Below are positions 1 through 6,630 of a stretch of 27,440 nucleotides of DNA, one piece after another. Source of the stretch: Deltaproteobacteria bacterium (GTDB lineage: Bacteria; Desulfobacterota_B; Binatia; Bin18); contig JAAXHF010000383.1 of NCBI GenBank assembly GCA_012271025.1, forward strand, positions 1 to 27,440. The letters run 5' to 3'. The notes beneath the pieces were generated by a model, which was not told where the DNA came from, did not search any database, and was given only the letters and a program-made list of their open reading frames with translations. A program made the translations under genes and the position numbers. Position 1 is the first letter of the stretch; each line of letters starts with the position of its first letter.

Positions 1-803
1 CCAACAACCCGCCGATGCGTTACACGGAGCAGTTCGGGCCGTTGTTCATTCCCAACGACCTCAAGGGGGCGGGCGTGCTCAACAACCGCTATCTGGGGAT
101 GGACGTGCCGGATGACTCCTACATGTATCTGCCGGAGCTGCGGCGGGTGCGGCGGATCAGTGTGGCCAACCGCAGTGACGCCTTCTGGGGCACGGACATG
201 GATCTGGACTCGCTGTGGGGGTTCAACTCCAAGCATTCCTACTGGACCTTCCGGGTCTTGGCGGAGAAAGACATCCTGGCCCCGGTGCATATCGGCCAGT
301 ACGGGAGCCGCAACGTGTGGTGCGCCGAGCCCGATGGCACGAGCGGAATCACGGCCTTTGTTCCCTGCAGAGTGCCGTGGGAGCGTCGGGCGGTGTTAGT
401 GACCGAAGGGATCCCGTCAGCGTACAGCCAGTATGCCTATTCGAAGCGGATCATGTACATTGACAAGGACTTCTGGGGGATGAGTTTTGCGGAGATGTAC
501 GACCAGGGTGGTGAGCTGTGGAAGTTCTGGTTCAACCTGTTCAACTACGTCTCCTCGCCGTACAAGGGCTATCCGGCCAACAGGCTGGAAGGCGCCGAGT
601 ACAACTACGAAGACGTGTGGGCCTTCACCCCCCACGGGCATGGTTCTGACCTGCAGTTGGCGCACGCCACCAAGTGGGATGGGCCGTCCGGCTACGCACG
701 TTCCGCTGATGAGTGGACCCAGGAGTGGTACTTCAACGAGCAGACTCCGATTAACACCCCGGAGGCCTTCTCGGTGAACTTCCTGATCCGTAGCGCTCGC
801 TAA
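1..803 (+). CDS. DUF1329 family protein, C-terminal part (5' end outside window)
   Basis: The reading frame is already open at the first bases of the window (codons for N-N-P-P precede the first ATG at 15), so the true start lies upstream and the ATG at 15 is most likely internal. The visible 266 or so residues carry the pattern typical of DUF1329 proteins: a line like 'YLPELRRVRRIS' followed by 'GTDMDLDSLWGF', then a tryptophan- and tyrosine-rich C-terminal half. Family members are secreted or outer-membrane-associated proteins of Gram-negative bacteria, often near steroid, terpene or hydrocarbon catabolism genes and RND exporters; their biochemical role is unknown. The signal peptide, if any, is outside the window. 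The gene ends in TAA and is followed by a large hairpin, which suggests it is the last gene of its transcript. Family assignment is from remembered pattern, not a search. Confidence 0.78.
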   Translation, partial: NNPPMRYTEQFGPLFIPNDLKGAGVLNNRYLGMDVPDDSYMYLPELRRVRRISVANRSDAFWGTDMDLDSLWGFNSKHSYWTFRVLAEKDILAPVHIGQYGSRNVWCAEPDGTSGITAFVPCRVPWERRAVLVTEGIPSAYSQYAYSKRIMYIDKDFWGMSFAEMYDQGGELWKFWFNLFNYVSSPYKGYPANRLEGAEYNYEDVWAFTPHGHGSDLQLAHATKWDGPSGYARSADEWTQEWYFNEQTPINTPEAFSVNFLIRSAR

Positions 804-810
804 CGCGCTG

Positions 811-862
811 TGCAAGGGAGCGGTGTACCAAGCCGCTCTTGGCCGTTACCCGCTCCCTTGCA
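811..862 (+). terminator. Nested hairpin downstream of the DUF1329 gene
   Basis: Two perfect 13-bp arms (TGCAAGGGAGCGG at 811-823 and its reverse complement at 850-862) enclose a 26-nt loop that itself holds a 5-bp stem (CCAAG 828-832 with CTTGG 837-841). It begins 8 bp after the stop codon. There is no T-tract after the stem, so it is not a textbook intrinsic terminator; it could stabilise the 3' end of the mRNA or terminate with help from Rho. Confidence 0.45.
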
Positions 863-874
863 TGCTCCTAGGCT

Positions 875-902
875 CACCGCGGCCTCGCCTGTAACCGCGG
901 TG
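875..902. repeat. Second inverted repeat after the DUF1329 gene
   Basis: Perfect 8-bp arms CACCGCGG (875-882) and CCGCGGTG (895-902) with a 12-nt loop, only 13 bp beyond the larger hairpin. It may be the second half of a tandem terminator or an operator for the gene cluster starting at 1070. No T-tract follows. Confidence 0.35.
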
Positions 903-1069
903 CGGACCGACTTTGCCTCGCCTTGAACAGCGAGTACCGAAGCGCGCTCCGCGCCGCTCCTCCAGGAAAAATTCAGCGTACAAGACTTCTCCCTTTTCAG
1001 CTTGACAGTCGCGCTCTCGGAGTGCCAGACTTGGGCGGTCGTGCAGGAGGAATCAGCCGGAGATGAACC

Positions 1070-1939
1070 ATGGATAAAATTGTAATTAAAGCCTGTCTGA
1101 ACGGCATGCGCGGGCGGGAACGCAGTTCGCAGGTGCCCTGGACGCCGGCGGAGGTTGCGGCCGAGGCACGCCGCTGTGCGGAAGCCGGCGCTGCGGTTGT
1201 TCACATCCACGCCCGCACCCCCGAAGGCGGCATCAGCTACGACCCGGACTGGTATGCCGAAGCCGACCGACTGATCCGGGACCAGACCGATCTGATCATC
1301 AACCACACCACCGCCCGGATGCCGGACGCCACAATCGAGCAGGTTCTGCGCTATTTGCGGGAAACGCCCGAGCCGGTCGATATGATCTCGCTCAACTCGG
1401 GCAATATCGTCTTCCATACTCCACTGTCCGAAGGTGGCCGAGGCACAATCGCCATTCCCAACTCCTACGACGATATCCGGCAGATTGTACAGGTCTGCCG
1501 CGAGCGCGGGATTGTGCCCGAGCCGGCCGTACTCGATACCGGCTTCCTGTCGAACGTCGCCATGTTTGTGGAAGACGGCTTGCTGCCGCCGCCGCGCTAC
1601 CTCCTGGTTGAGTTCTCAGGTCGCTTTGGTCAGGGTTTTCAGATCATGCCGGGCACGCCACGCAGCTACGCCTATATGACGGACTGTGTCAGAGAGGTCT
1701 TTCCGAACGCCACCTGGATCGCCCACGGCATTGAAGACAGCGTTTTCACCATCGCCAGCCTGGCCATCTCGACCGGGGCCCACCTGCGGATCGGCTTTGA
1801 AGACCGCGACACGCTGGTCGACGGCTCCCCGGCCCAGAGCAACGCCGACTATGTCAATTGGGCGGTCGAAGTCGCCCGCGCCCACGGCAGACGGCCCGCC
1901 ACCCCGCAAGAGGCGAGACACATCCTGATAGGCGAGTAA
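1070..1939 (+). CDS. BKACE family beta-keto acid cleavage enzyme (DUF849)
   Basis: This 289-residue protein belongs to the BKACE family, whose founder (Kce, 3-keto-5-aminohexanoate cleavage enzyme) condenses a beta-keto acid with acetyl-CoA to give acetoacetate and a new acyl-CoA. The TIM-barrel zinc site is visible: the HIH motif (H45 and H47 in 'VVHIHAR') and the late acidic ligand E244 in 'RIGFEDRD'. Length fits the family. The start is the ATG at 1070: the nearby ATG at 1062 is out of frame and stops at once, and GGAG at 1059-1062 sits at ribosome-binding distance. A TTGACA lies at 1002-1007 but no convincing -10 follows. The stop TAA abuts the ATG of the methyltransferase, so the two are translationally linked. 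BKACE members act on many keto acids (for example dehydrocarnitine, 5-hydroxy-3-ketohexanoate), and the substrate here cannot be read from sequence. Confidence 0.9.
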   Translation: MDKIVIKACLNGMRGRERSSQVPWTPAEVAAEARRCAEAGAAVVHIHARTPEGGISYDPDWYAEADRLIRDQTDLIINHTTARMPDATIEQVLRYLRETPEPVDMISLNSGNIVFHTPLSEGGRGTIAIPNSYDDIRQIVQVCRERGIVPEPAVLDTGFLSNVAMFVEDGLLPPPRYLLVEFSGRFGQGFQIMPGTPRSYAYMTDCVREVFPNATWIAHGIEDSVFTIASLAISTGAHLRIGFEDRDTLVDGSPAQSNADYVNWAVEVARAHGRRPATPQEARHILIGE

Positions 1940-2734
1940 ATGGCCCTTCCATATTACAAGCAGCACTGGATCGACATCGAACAGAGCCGTTTTTCCATCT
2001 ACGACAGCCTGCTCGGCTACCACCCGCGGATGGCGCCCCTGCTGGCGCCGCTCGACGTGCAGCCCGGACAGTCGGTGCTCGACGTTGGTTCGGGTCCCGG
2101 CTCCATCACGCTGGAGTTTGGTCGTCGGGTCGGCAGCAACGGCCAGGCCGTCGGCGTTGATATCAACGCCACATTTGTCGAGCGCGCACAGGCGCAGGCC
2201 CAACACCAGGGACTGCCTCAGGTTCGCTATGAACGTGCCGACTTCCCTCCCCTGCCCTTTGCCGACCGGGCTTTTGATCGGGTGTTTTGCAAGAACGTGC
2301 TGGAATACGTGGACTCGGCCGCGACAACGGTGCGGGAAATTGCCCGGGTGGCAAAACCTGGCGGCACAATCGTGCTGATCGACAGCGACTGGGACATGCT
2401 GGCCCTGGATGCCAGTGACGAAGCCTTGCACGACCGCGTTCTCCAGGCCGTGACATCGACCGCCACCAAAGAGCCCCGTATCGGTCGCAAACTGCCCCGC
2501 CTGTGTCAGGCGGCCGGGCTGACCGACATCACGACCAGGATCTTTGCCAGCCCCGACCGGGTCGGCCACGCGCTGCCCATGCTGGAAAAGAGCCTGTACC
2601 ACTATGCCACCGTCTCCGGGGCGGTCAGTCAGGCCGAAGCCGACGCCTGGCTGGCCGATATCAAAGCTCGGCTGGACAGCGGCGAGTACTTTTTCTGTTT
2701 GCCGCAGTTCCTGGTTGCCGCCACAAAATCCTGA
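1940..2734 (+). CDS. Class I SAM-dependent methyltransferase
   Basis: A 264-residue protein with a Rossmann-type methyltransferase core. Motif I 'VLDVGSGPGS' (about residues 46-55) binds SAM, followed by the acidic end of strand 2 in 'GVDIN' and by 'FDRVFCKNVLEYV' and 'VAKPGGTIVLIDSDW', the usual motifs of UbiE/Methyltransf_11 type enzymes that methylate small molecules. The C-terminal 90 residues are helical and have no motif I recognise. The ATG follows the BKACE stop directly (TAAATG), without space for an independent ribosome-binding site, so coupled translation is likely. The RidA-family gene follows 22 bp later. The methyl acceptor is unknown; the operon suggests a small catabolic intermediate, but this is inference. 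Confidence 0.86.
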   Translation: MALPYYKQHWIDIEQSRFSIYDSLLGYHPRMAPLLAPLDVQPGQSVLDVGSGPGSITLEFGRRVGSNGQAVGVDINATFVERAQAQAQHQGLPQVRYERADFPPLPFADRAFDRVFCKNVLEYVDSAATTVREIARVAKPGGTIVLIDSDWDMLALDASDEALHDRVLQAVTSTATKEPRIGRKLPRLCQAAGLTDITTRIFASPDRVGHALPMLEKSLYHYATVSGAVSQAEADAWLADIKARLDSGEYFFCLPQFLVAATKS

Positions 2735-2756
2735 TCATCAGCCACAGGAAAGTGTC

Positions 2757-3152
2757 ATGGCTCACCGCTTGCTGAATCCTCCCGACCTGGCCAAACCGCC
2801 CGGCTTCAGCCACGGCGCAGTCGGCAGTGGCCAGACCTTGTATGTTTCTGGTCAGGTCGGCAATGGCGCGCAGGGCGGGCTGGTCAGCGACGATCTTGTC
2901 GAGCAGTTTGATCGGGCCTTGGGCAACGTCATCACGGTTGTCCGCGCCGCAGGCGGGACGGTCGAGGATATTGTGAAAATCAACCTGCTCGTCGTCGATC
3001 CGCGTGAATACACGGCCAGAGGCAGGGCCATAGGCACGGCCTACCGCAAACACATGGGCCGCCACTTCCCGGCCATGACCTTAGCCGGGGTGAGCGGTCT
3101 GTTTGACGAGCGGGCCAAGGTCGAAATTGAAGCGGTGGCCATGCTGCCCTGA
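2757..3152 (+). CDS. RidA/YjgF family protein
   Basis: The ATG at 2757, preceded by ACAGGAAA, gives a 131-residue protein of the trimeric RidA/YER057c/UK114 fold: 'LYVSGQVG' near the N-terminus, then 'FDRALGNVITVVRAAGGTVEDIVK', and the C-terminal signature ending 'KVEIEAVAML'. RidA proper hydrolyses reactive enamines and imines made by PLP enzymes. Here the spot where RidA has its catalytic arginine ('PAR' before the final strands) reads 'FPAMTLAGV', so the arginine is absent. Rid subfamilies lacking that residue often do not deaminate imines and sit in catabolic operons, which fits this one. Last gene of the plus-strand set; it converges with the amidase gene across only 22 bp. Confidence 0.88.
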   Translation: MAHRLLNPPDLAKPPGFSHGAVGSGQTLYVSGQVGNGAQGGLVSDDLVEQFDRALGNVITVVRAAGGTVEDIVKINLLVVDPREYTARGRAIGTAYRKHMGRHFPAMTLAGVSGLFDERAKVEIEAVAMLP

Positions 3153-3174
3153 GGCCACTCGGGAACGACAGCTT

Positions 3175-4689
3175 CTAGCGTGTCTCCCACGCCGCCTGCT
3201 GCTCAAACGCGTGTCCCATCCGCAGCAGCGTACCATCTTCAAAATGCCGGCCGGTCAGCATCAGGCCGACGGGCAGTCCGTCGGACATGCCGCACGGCAC
3301 GGTCAGCGACGGATGGCCGGTCATATCGAACGGGGCGGTGTTGGCCAGCATGGTCCAGCCGAAATTCAGGTTCTGCTGGACGGATTGTCTGACCTCATGC
3401 CGCTGGGCAACCATCGGGGTGGTGGGCATGACCAGCACATCACACTGCTCCAACACCGTGTCATAAGCTGCCTGGAGCGCCCGGCGTTGATTCTGGGCCT
3501 TGGCGTATAAGCGCCCGTGATAGGCCTGGTTCAAATACGAGCCCATCAGCACCACCAGCTTCACCTGGGCGGGCAGATCCTGGGCTTGAGCCTGGAGGGA
3601 CTTGCCGAGCGTATTGGCGAAGCTCTCGTTGTAGAGCCCCTTCGAGTGATGGCCGACCCCGTTGCCGTACACCAGGGCGGCCATGCCTTCGGCAATCAGC
3701 GCCCAGGTAATGCCGCCGGCTTCGAGATGCGCCGGAATGGACACCTCGTGCACCTCGGCGCCCAACTCGCCCAGCGCGCTGACCGCCTCGCCGACCTTGG
3801 CGTCCACCTCGGGCTGGGACACCGGCGTGCCAAACCCCTCGCGCACCACGCCCACCCGCAGCCCTCGGATATCTTTCCCCAGCTCCTGGGTGTAGGGCTG
3901 GACCGGCACTTCGTACTGGCGGGGGTCGAGCGGGTCTTTGCCCGCAATGACCTCCAGCAGCAGGGCCGCATCGGCCACCGTGCTGGTCATGGGGCCGGTA
4001 TGATCGAAGGTGGGGTCAATGCCGACAATACCGGTATAGGGAACCAGGCTGTGGGTGGGCTTATGGCCGACCACCCCGCACCACGAGGCCGGGATGCGGA
4101 TGGAACCGCCCTGGTCGCCACCGATCGTCATGTCGATATCGTCGTACGACAGGGCGGCGCCTGATCCCCCCGAAGAACCGCCGGCGCTGTGTTCGGGATT
4201 ATGCTGATTCCGGGTGGGGCCGTAGGCGCTGGTATGCCCGCCGCCGGAAAAGGCGAAGTTGTCCATATTCAGGACCGCCGTCACCTCTGCCCCGGCGTCG
4301 AGAATCCGGGTGATAATCGTCGCGTCGATATCCGGCACATAGCCGTCCAGGACCAGCGAGGCACAGGTCATGGGCAGTCCGGCGATGCACACATTGTCCT
4401 TGATGCCCAGCCGTTTGCCGGCCAGCTTGCCCGACGCCGCCCCCTTGACCGAGCAGCGTCGCACGATCGCGTTGAGCGGATCGTCCTCAGGACGGGGGCG
4501 GACCCCGGGGTCGCGGTCTCGATAGGTGACCGGGGGCAGATTGGTCGGTTTCTGGTCCAACTCGTCCAGGGCCGCAAACATGCCCGGCAGCATTGACTGG
4601 AAAGCCTCAAGTTCCTCCTGGCTGAGTTCAAAATGATGCGCCTCGGCCAAGCGTCGCAGTTCATCACCGGTTGGCTTACGGAGTGCCAT
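3175..4689 (-). CDS. Amidase signature family hydrolase
   Basis: A 504-residue member of the amidase signature family, which hydrolyses amides to carboxylate and ammonia or amine. The Ser-cisSer-Lys triad is complete: K97 in 'LGIKDN', S172 in 'GGSSGGSG' and nucleophile S196 in 'GGDQGGSIRIPAS'. The 'GGDQGGSIRIPA' wording is that of stand-alone broad or enantioselective amidases (EC 3.5.1.4) of the kind found with nitrile hydratases, rather than GatA, and there is no gatB or gatC nearby. The N-terminal 80 residues are the helical extension seen in those enzymes. AAGGAGGA stands just before the ATG. The VOC gene lies 20 bp upstream on the same strand, so the two probably form an operon. The substrate is not evident. 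Confidence 0.93.
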   Translation of the reverse strand: MALRKPTGDELRRLAEAHHFELSQEELEAFQSMLPGMFAALDELDQKPTNLPPVTYRDRDPGVRPRPEDDPLNAIVRRCSVKGAASGKLAGKRLGIKDNVCIAGLPMTCASLVLDGYVPDIDATIITRILDAGAEVTAVLNMDNFAFSGGGHTSAYGPTRNQHNPEHSAGGSSGGSGAALSYDDIDMTIGGDQGGSIRIPASWCGVVGHKPTHSLVPYTGIVGIDPTFDHTGPMTSTVADAALLLEVIAGKDPLDPRQYEVPVQPYTQELGKDIRGLRVGVVREGFGTPVSQPEVDAKVGEAVSALGELGAEVHEVSIPAHLEAGGITWALIAEGMAALVYGNGVGHHSKGLYNESFANTLGKSLQAQAQDLPAQVKLVVLMGSYLNQAYHGRLYAKAQNQRRALQAAYDTVLEQCDVLVMPTTPMVAQRHEVRQSVQQNLNFGWTMLANTAPFDMTGHPSLTVPCGMSDGLPVGLMLTGRHFEDGTLLRMGHAFEQQAAWETR

Positions 4690-4709
4690 GCCTGTCCTCC
4701 TTCGTGCTC

Positions 4710-5171
4710 TTAGGAAATCCGTTCGTCAAACTGTAGAATGATGCCATCCGGGTCCTGAAACAGACACGTCAACACCTTGCCGCCCGGCGGCTCGCCATAG
4801 CCTGCGGTGTCGCCTTCCATGGGAGGAACCAGGATTGAGACCCCGGCCTCTTCGAGCTTTTTGACCTTGGCGCGCAGATCTGTGACCCAGAACGAGAAAT
4901 GGTGAATCCCGACCTGGTCGAGCTTGATCGGCTCGCCAGAGGCCGGTCCGGCCGGAGCGGACAGGACGATAAACGCGGACTCCGGCCCGTCTTCCCAGCG
5001 CAGATAGGCCGCCCGGCGTTTGCCTTTCTGCGCATCGTGGAACAGCGCCGGCAGACCGCCGACATCCTCCTCGGCCTCGCGGGTCACGGTCAGGCCCAGC
5101 ACGTCCCGATAAAACGGCAGGGATCGATCCATATCGCTGACGCCAATTGCCACATGGGAAACTCCTTGCAT
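4710..5171 (-). CDS. Glyoxalase/bleomycin resistance/dioxygenase (VOC) family protein
   Basis: Chosen start is the ATG at 5171-5169, giving 153 residues; a GTG two codons earlier (5177) is also in frame but lies only 3 nt from the GGAG ribosome-binding site, whereas the ATG is 9 nt away. The protein shows two beta-alpha-beta-beta-beta modules: 'VSHVAIGVSDMDRSLPFYRDVLGL' with the first metal-ligand histidine (H6), and 'VGIHHFSFWVTDLRAKVKKLEEAGV' with the second. The C-terminal strand reads 'GIILQFDE', with Q where the last metal-ligand Glu of many members stands, so metal binding may differ or use a neighbouring acid. Members include methylmalonyl-CoA epimerase, ring-cleaving dioxygenases and lyases; the specific reaction is unknown. 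Cotranscribed with the downstream amidase. Confidence 0.87.
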   Translation of the reverse strand: MQGVSHVAIGVSDMDRSLPFYRDVLGLTVTREAEEDVGGLPALFHDAQKGKRRAAYLRWEDGPESAFIVLSAPAGPASGEPIKLDQVGIHHFSFWVTDLRAKVKKLEEAGVSILVPPMEGDTAGYGEPPGGKVLTCLFQDPDGIILQFDERIS

Positions 5172-5213
5172 AGCCACGCCCTCCTTGTGGTGTTACATGG
5201 CATACCCGCGCCG

Positions 5214-5291
5214 CTATTGTCCAGCCAAAAGGGCCGGCTGGGCTCTCGTGCCGACACCCTTCACAGCCGCGCTATCGACTCCGCCTATCAT
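5214..5291 (-). pseudogene. Possible remnant of a RelE/ParE-type toxin start
   Basis: An ATG overlaps the antitoxin stop codon by one base (TAATG), the arrangement usual for antitoxin-toxin pairs. The frame stops after 25 codons. Its product has the short run 'DSAAVKGVG' that loosely resembles the start of RelE-type toxins ('S.AAVK.L'), but the rest does not match and no longer frame continues before the VOC gene at 5171. It may be a decayed toxin or a chance frame. Confidence 0.22.
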
Positions 5292-5515
5292 TAGGAGAAC
5301 GAAAGGTCGGCCCTCACGTTCGCCGCCGTGTGAGTTTTCTCCTGGCCTTTGCGCAGACGCTCCAGCACGTCCGCAGCGAGGTAGTAGTCTTCCATGTCCT
5401 CAAGACCACGTTCGATGAGTTCACGCAGATAGAAAGCCTTGGTGCGCCCGGTCTGTGAGGCCAGAAAGTCAAGCCGTTGTTCGATCTCAGGAGCAAGACG
5501 GATCGAAGTCGCCAT
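5291..5515 (-). CDS. Ribbon-helix-helix antitoxin (RelB/DinJ-like), apparently orphan
   Basis: A 74-residue protein with a complete RHH DNA-binding fold: the strand 'TSIRLAPEIEQRL' and helices 'LDFLASQTGRTKAFYLRELIERGLEDMEDYYLA'. This wording is that of the small antitoxins normally paired with RelE/ParE-type mRNA interferases or gyrase inhibitors. The tail 'RKGQEKTHTAANVRADLSFS' would be the toxin-neutralising segment. AAGGAGG lies 7 nt before the ATG, and a perfect palindrome sits 20-37 bp upstream, as expected for autorepression. No toxin frame follows; only a 25-codon frame overlaps the stop. So either the toxin has been lost or the protein now works as a stand-alone repressor. Confidence 0.82.
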   Translation of the reverse strand: MATSIRLAPEIEQRLDFLASQTGRTKAFYLRELIERGLEDMEDYYLAADVLERLRKGQEKTHTAANVRADLSFS

Positions 5516-5534
5516 GTCGGAGCCTCCTTGGCTA

Positions 5535-5552
5535 GTGAATATGTGTATTCAC
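5535..5552. promoter_or_regulatory. Palindromic operator upstream of the RHH antitoxin
   Basis: GTGAATA (5535-5541) and TATTCAC (5546-5552) form a perfect 7-bp inverted repeat around TGTG, in an AT-rich patch within otherwise GC-rich DNA. It lies between the gene's ribosome-binding site and a possible minus-strand promoter. RHH antitoxins bind such short palindromes as paired dimers, so autoregulation is the natural reading. Confidence 0.5.
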
Positions 5553-5664
5553 CATATCACAGGCCGGCTCCAGACAACCACGACCGGAGGGCAACAGATT
5601 GCTCCCTTTTGCAGGATCGGGCGCTTGTGAGCCGTCGCAACCGGACCGGATTCGGCCTGCCCGC

Positions 5665-6027
5665 TCATCCGGTTTGCCTCTCCAGGCGGGGGCGCGTCAC
5701 CCGGGCAAAATAATACGCACCATTGCGCTCTAAATCGGCGTCGTTGCCTTGCTCGCCGTCGAAATGCCACCCGCGCGTCTCATACCCGCCGATCTCTTTG
5801 TGGACTTGCTCCGCTGACGGGTAGGGACCAATGATCTTCACCTCGCTCGGCGCCTGCTCGGCCCGTATCTGTTTCCAGGTCGTTTGCAGCACGGCCATGT
5901 CATGTTCCAGCGCTCCCCAGGTGCGGTCCGCCGCCTGCTGGCCCTCCGTAGCCCCGAAAAGCCGCAGATCCCGGTCCACCTTGCTCAGCGCCTGCCGCAG
6001 TTCCAACACCGCCTGTTCCTTCGTCAT
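5665..6027 (-). CDS. Hypothetical protein, 120 residues
   Basis: The frame could begin at 6090, but the ATG at 6027 has GGAAGGAG at good distance and begins a more natural sequence ('MTKEQAVLELRQAL'), so it is preferred. Residues 1-57 look helical and possibly coiled-coil, rich in Gln, Glu and Leu. From about 65 the protein reads 'VKIIGPYPSAEQVHKEIGGY' and ends with 'GAYYFARVTRPRLERQ', an alternating pattern suggesting a small alpha/beta domain; a faint resemblance to SPOR domains is not strong enough to name. No signal peptide or membrane helix. I do not recognise the family. The gene is 149 bp upstream of the antitoxin gene on the same strand, but the antitoxin has its own operator. Confidence 0.65.
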   Translation of the reverse strand: MTKEQAVLELRQALSKVDRDLRLFGATEGQQAADRTWGALEHDMAVLQTTWKQIRAEQAPSEVKIIGPYPSAEQVHKEIGGYETRGWHFDGEQGNDADLERNGAYYFARVTRPRLERQTG

Positions 6028-6081
6028 CCGTTCCGCTCCTTCCTCACACATGCCGCCACTTCGCTTGCCCCTGAACCCCAC

Positions 6082-6098
6082 ACCGAACATTCTTCGGT
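6082..6098. repeat. Short inverted repeat upstream of the hypothetical gene
   Basis: ACCGAA (6082-6087) and TTCGGT (6093-6098) form a perfect 6-bp inverted repeat with loop CATTC, 55 bp before the preferred start of the minus-strand hypothetical gene. It could be an operator or a leader hairpin. Confidence 0.3.
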
Positions 6099-6173
6099 CA
6101 GATCGTCCCTTTGCCTAATATCCTTCGGCCGAGCATAACACATTTAGGGCTGTCAGTCCCTGTTTTTCCACCA

Positions 6174-6276
6174 CCGGTACCGGCTGAATTCAGCCACTTC
6201 GGGCTTTTGAGCACTCAGAAAATCAAAGACTTAGCTCGGCAAAAACGGCCACTACGGCTCAAAAGCAGCCAGTACC
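6174..6276. repeat. Large structured palindromic element
   Basis: Several symmetric elements overlap. CCGGTACCGG (6174-6183) and GGCTGAATTCAGCC (6182-6195) are perfect palindromes sharing two bases. GCTTTTGAGC (6203-6212) pairs perfectly with GCTCAAAAGC (6257-6266). Beyond that stem the outer arms GGTACCGGCTG (6177-6187) and the reverse complement of AGCCAGTACC (6267-6276) also match, leaving a 16-nt bulge in the left arm. The whole can fold into one long imperfect stem of about 100 nt with a 44-nt apical loop. No attC core or known insertion-sequence end was recognised. Confidence 0.45.
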
Positions 6277-6305
6277 CCACCACCACCTAGCCGTACAGCC
6301 CGCTG

Positions 6306-6335
6306 CGTCCGATAACGCGCAATGTGTCAATCTTG
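6306..6335 (+). repeat. Gapped direct repeat, copy 1 (left of the accessory segment)
   Basis: Pattern CGTCCGATAA, 8 variable bases, GTGTCA, 2 variable bases, CTTG. The same 20 fixed bases with the same spacing occur at 11361-11390 on the same strand. The first block resembles the half-site TGTCYGATAA of Tn3/gamma-delta-type serine resolvases. Confidence 0.4.
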
Positions 6336-6397
6336 CCCAGGGTCTCTGCTACCGGGGACCAACTGGGGACCGCCAGAACAGGCCTCAGGGCCGCTGT

Positions 6398-6413
6398 GTG
6401 CCCCGGTGGGCAC
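6398..6413. repeat. Short perfect hairpin
   Basis: GTGCCC (6398-6403) and GGGCAC (6408-6413) around CGGT. Stable but short; no T-tract and no adjacent gene end, so its role is unclear. Confidence 0.25.
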
Positions 6414-6540
6414 CATCCCGACTTTTCGACAAAGTGCTAACTCTGGTGCTTGCAAGACCGTAGTTGCTGGGGTTTTCGAGTGGGGTGGGCCAGTGGCGAA
6501 AAAGTCCAATACAATCAAGGGGGAAATTTGACGTCAATAC

Positions 6541-6553
6541 AAATTATCAGACA
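6541..6553 (-). other. Resolvase-type half-site resembling Tn3/gamma-delta res site I
   Basis: The 13 bases AAATTATCAGACA (minus strand TGTCTGATAATTT) equal, as I remember it, one half of res site I of Tn3-family transposons. The other half of a 28-bp site is not evident: only about 5 of 15 positions to the left match. No resolvase gene lies in the window. It could be a decayed crossover site or a coincidence. Confidence 0.28.
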
Positions 6554-6630
6554 CGATTGACAGACGGCGTTGTCTCAGTGTCCCTGCCCGGCTATCTCTT
6601 TGCTCAAGAAACTGCCCGGAGGGAGAAGCT

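Larger units (their letters stand above)
6028..6630. other. 603-bp gene-free stretch rich in palindromes
   Basis: No convincing coding frame crosses this interval; two overlapping frames of 60-70 codons (6322-6531 plus, 6327-6518 minus) have no recognisable content. It holds the listed inverted repeats, a copy of the gapped direct repeat, a resolvase-like half-site and the palindrome TTGACGTCAA (6528-6537). Base composition is patchier and more AT-rich than in flanking genes, which fits a recombination or insertion scar. Confidence 0.5.

Noticed and set aside
1002..1030. TTGACA as a promoter for the BKACE operon
   Set aside because: No acceptable -10 box lies 16-18 bp downstream, so it is not listed as a promoter.
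5221..5241. Hairpin CCAGCC/GGCTGG between the antitoxin and VOC genes
   Set aside because: Six-bp stem with no T-tract, lying within the putative toxin remnant; too weak to call a terminator.
6322..6531. Two opposite short frames in the gene-free stretch
   Set aside because: Both lack recognisable content and good ribosome-binding sites and overlap each other; more likely non-coding.
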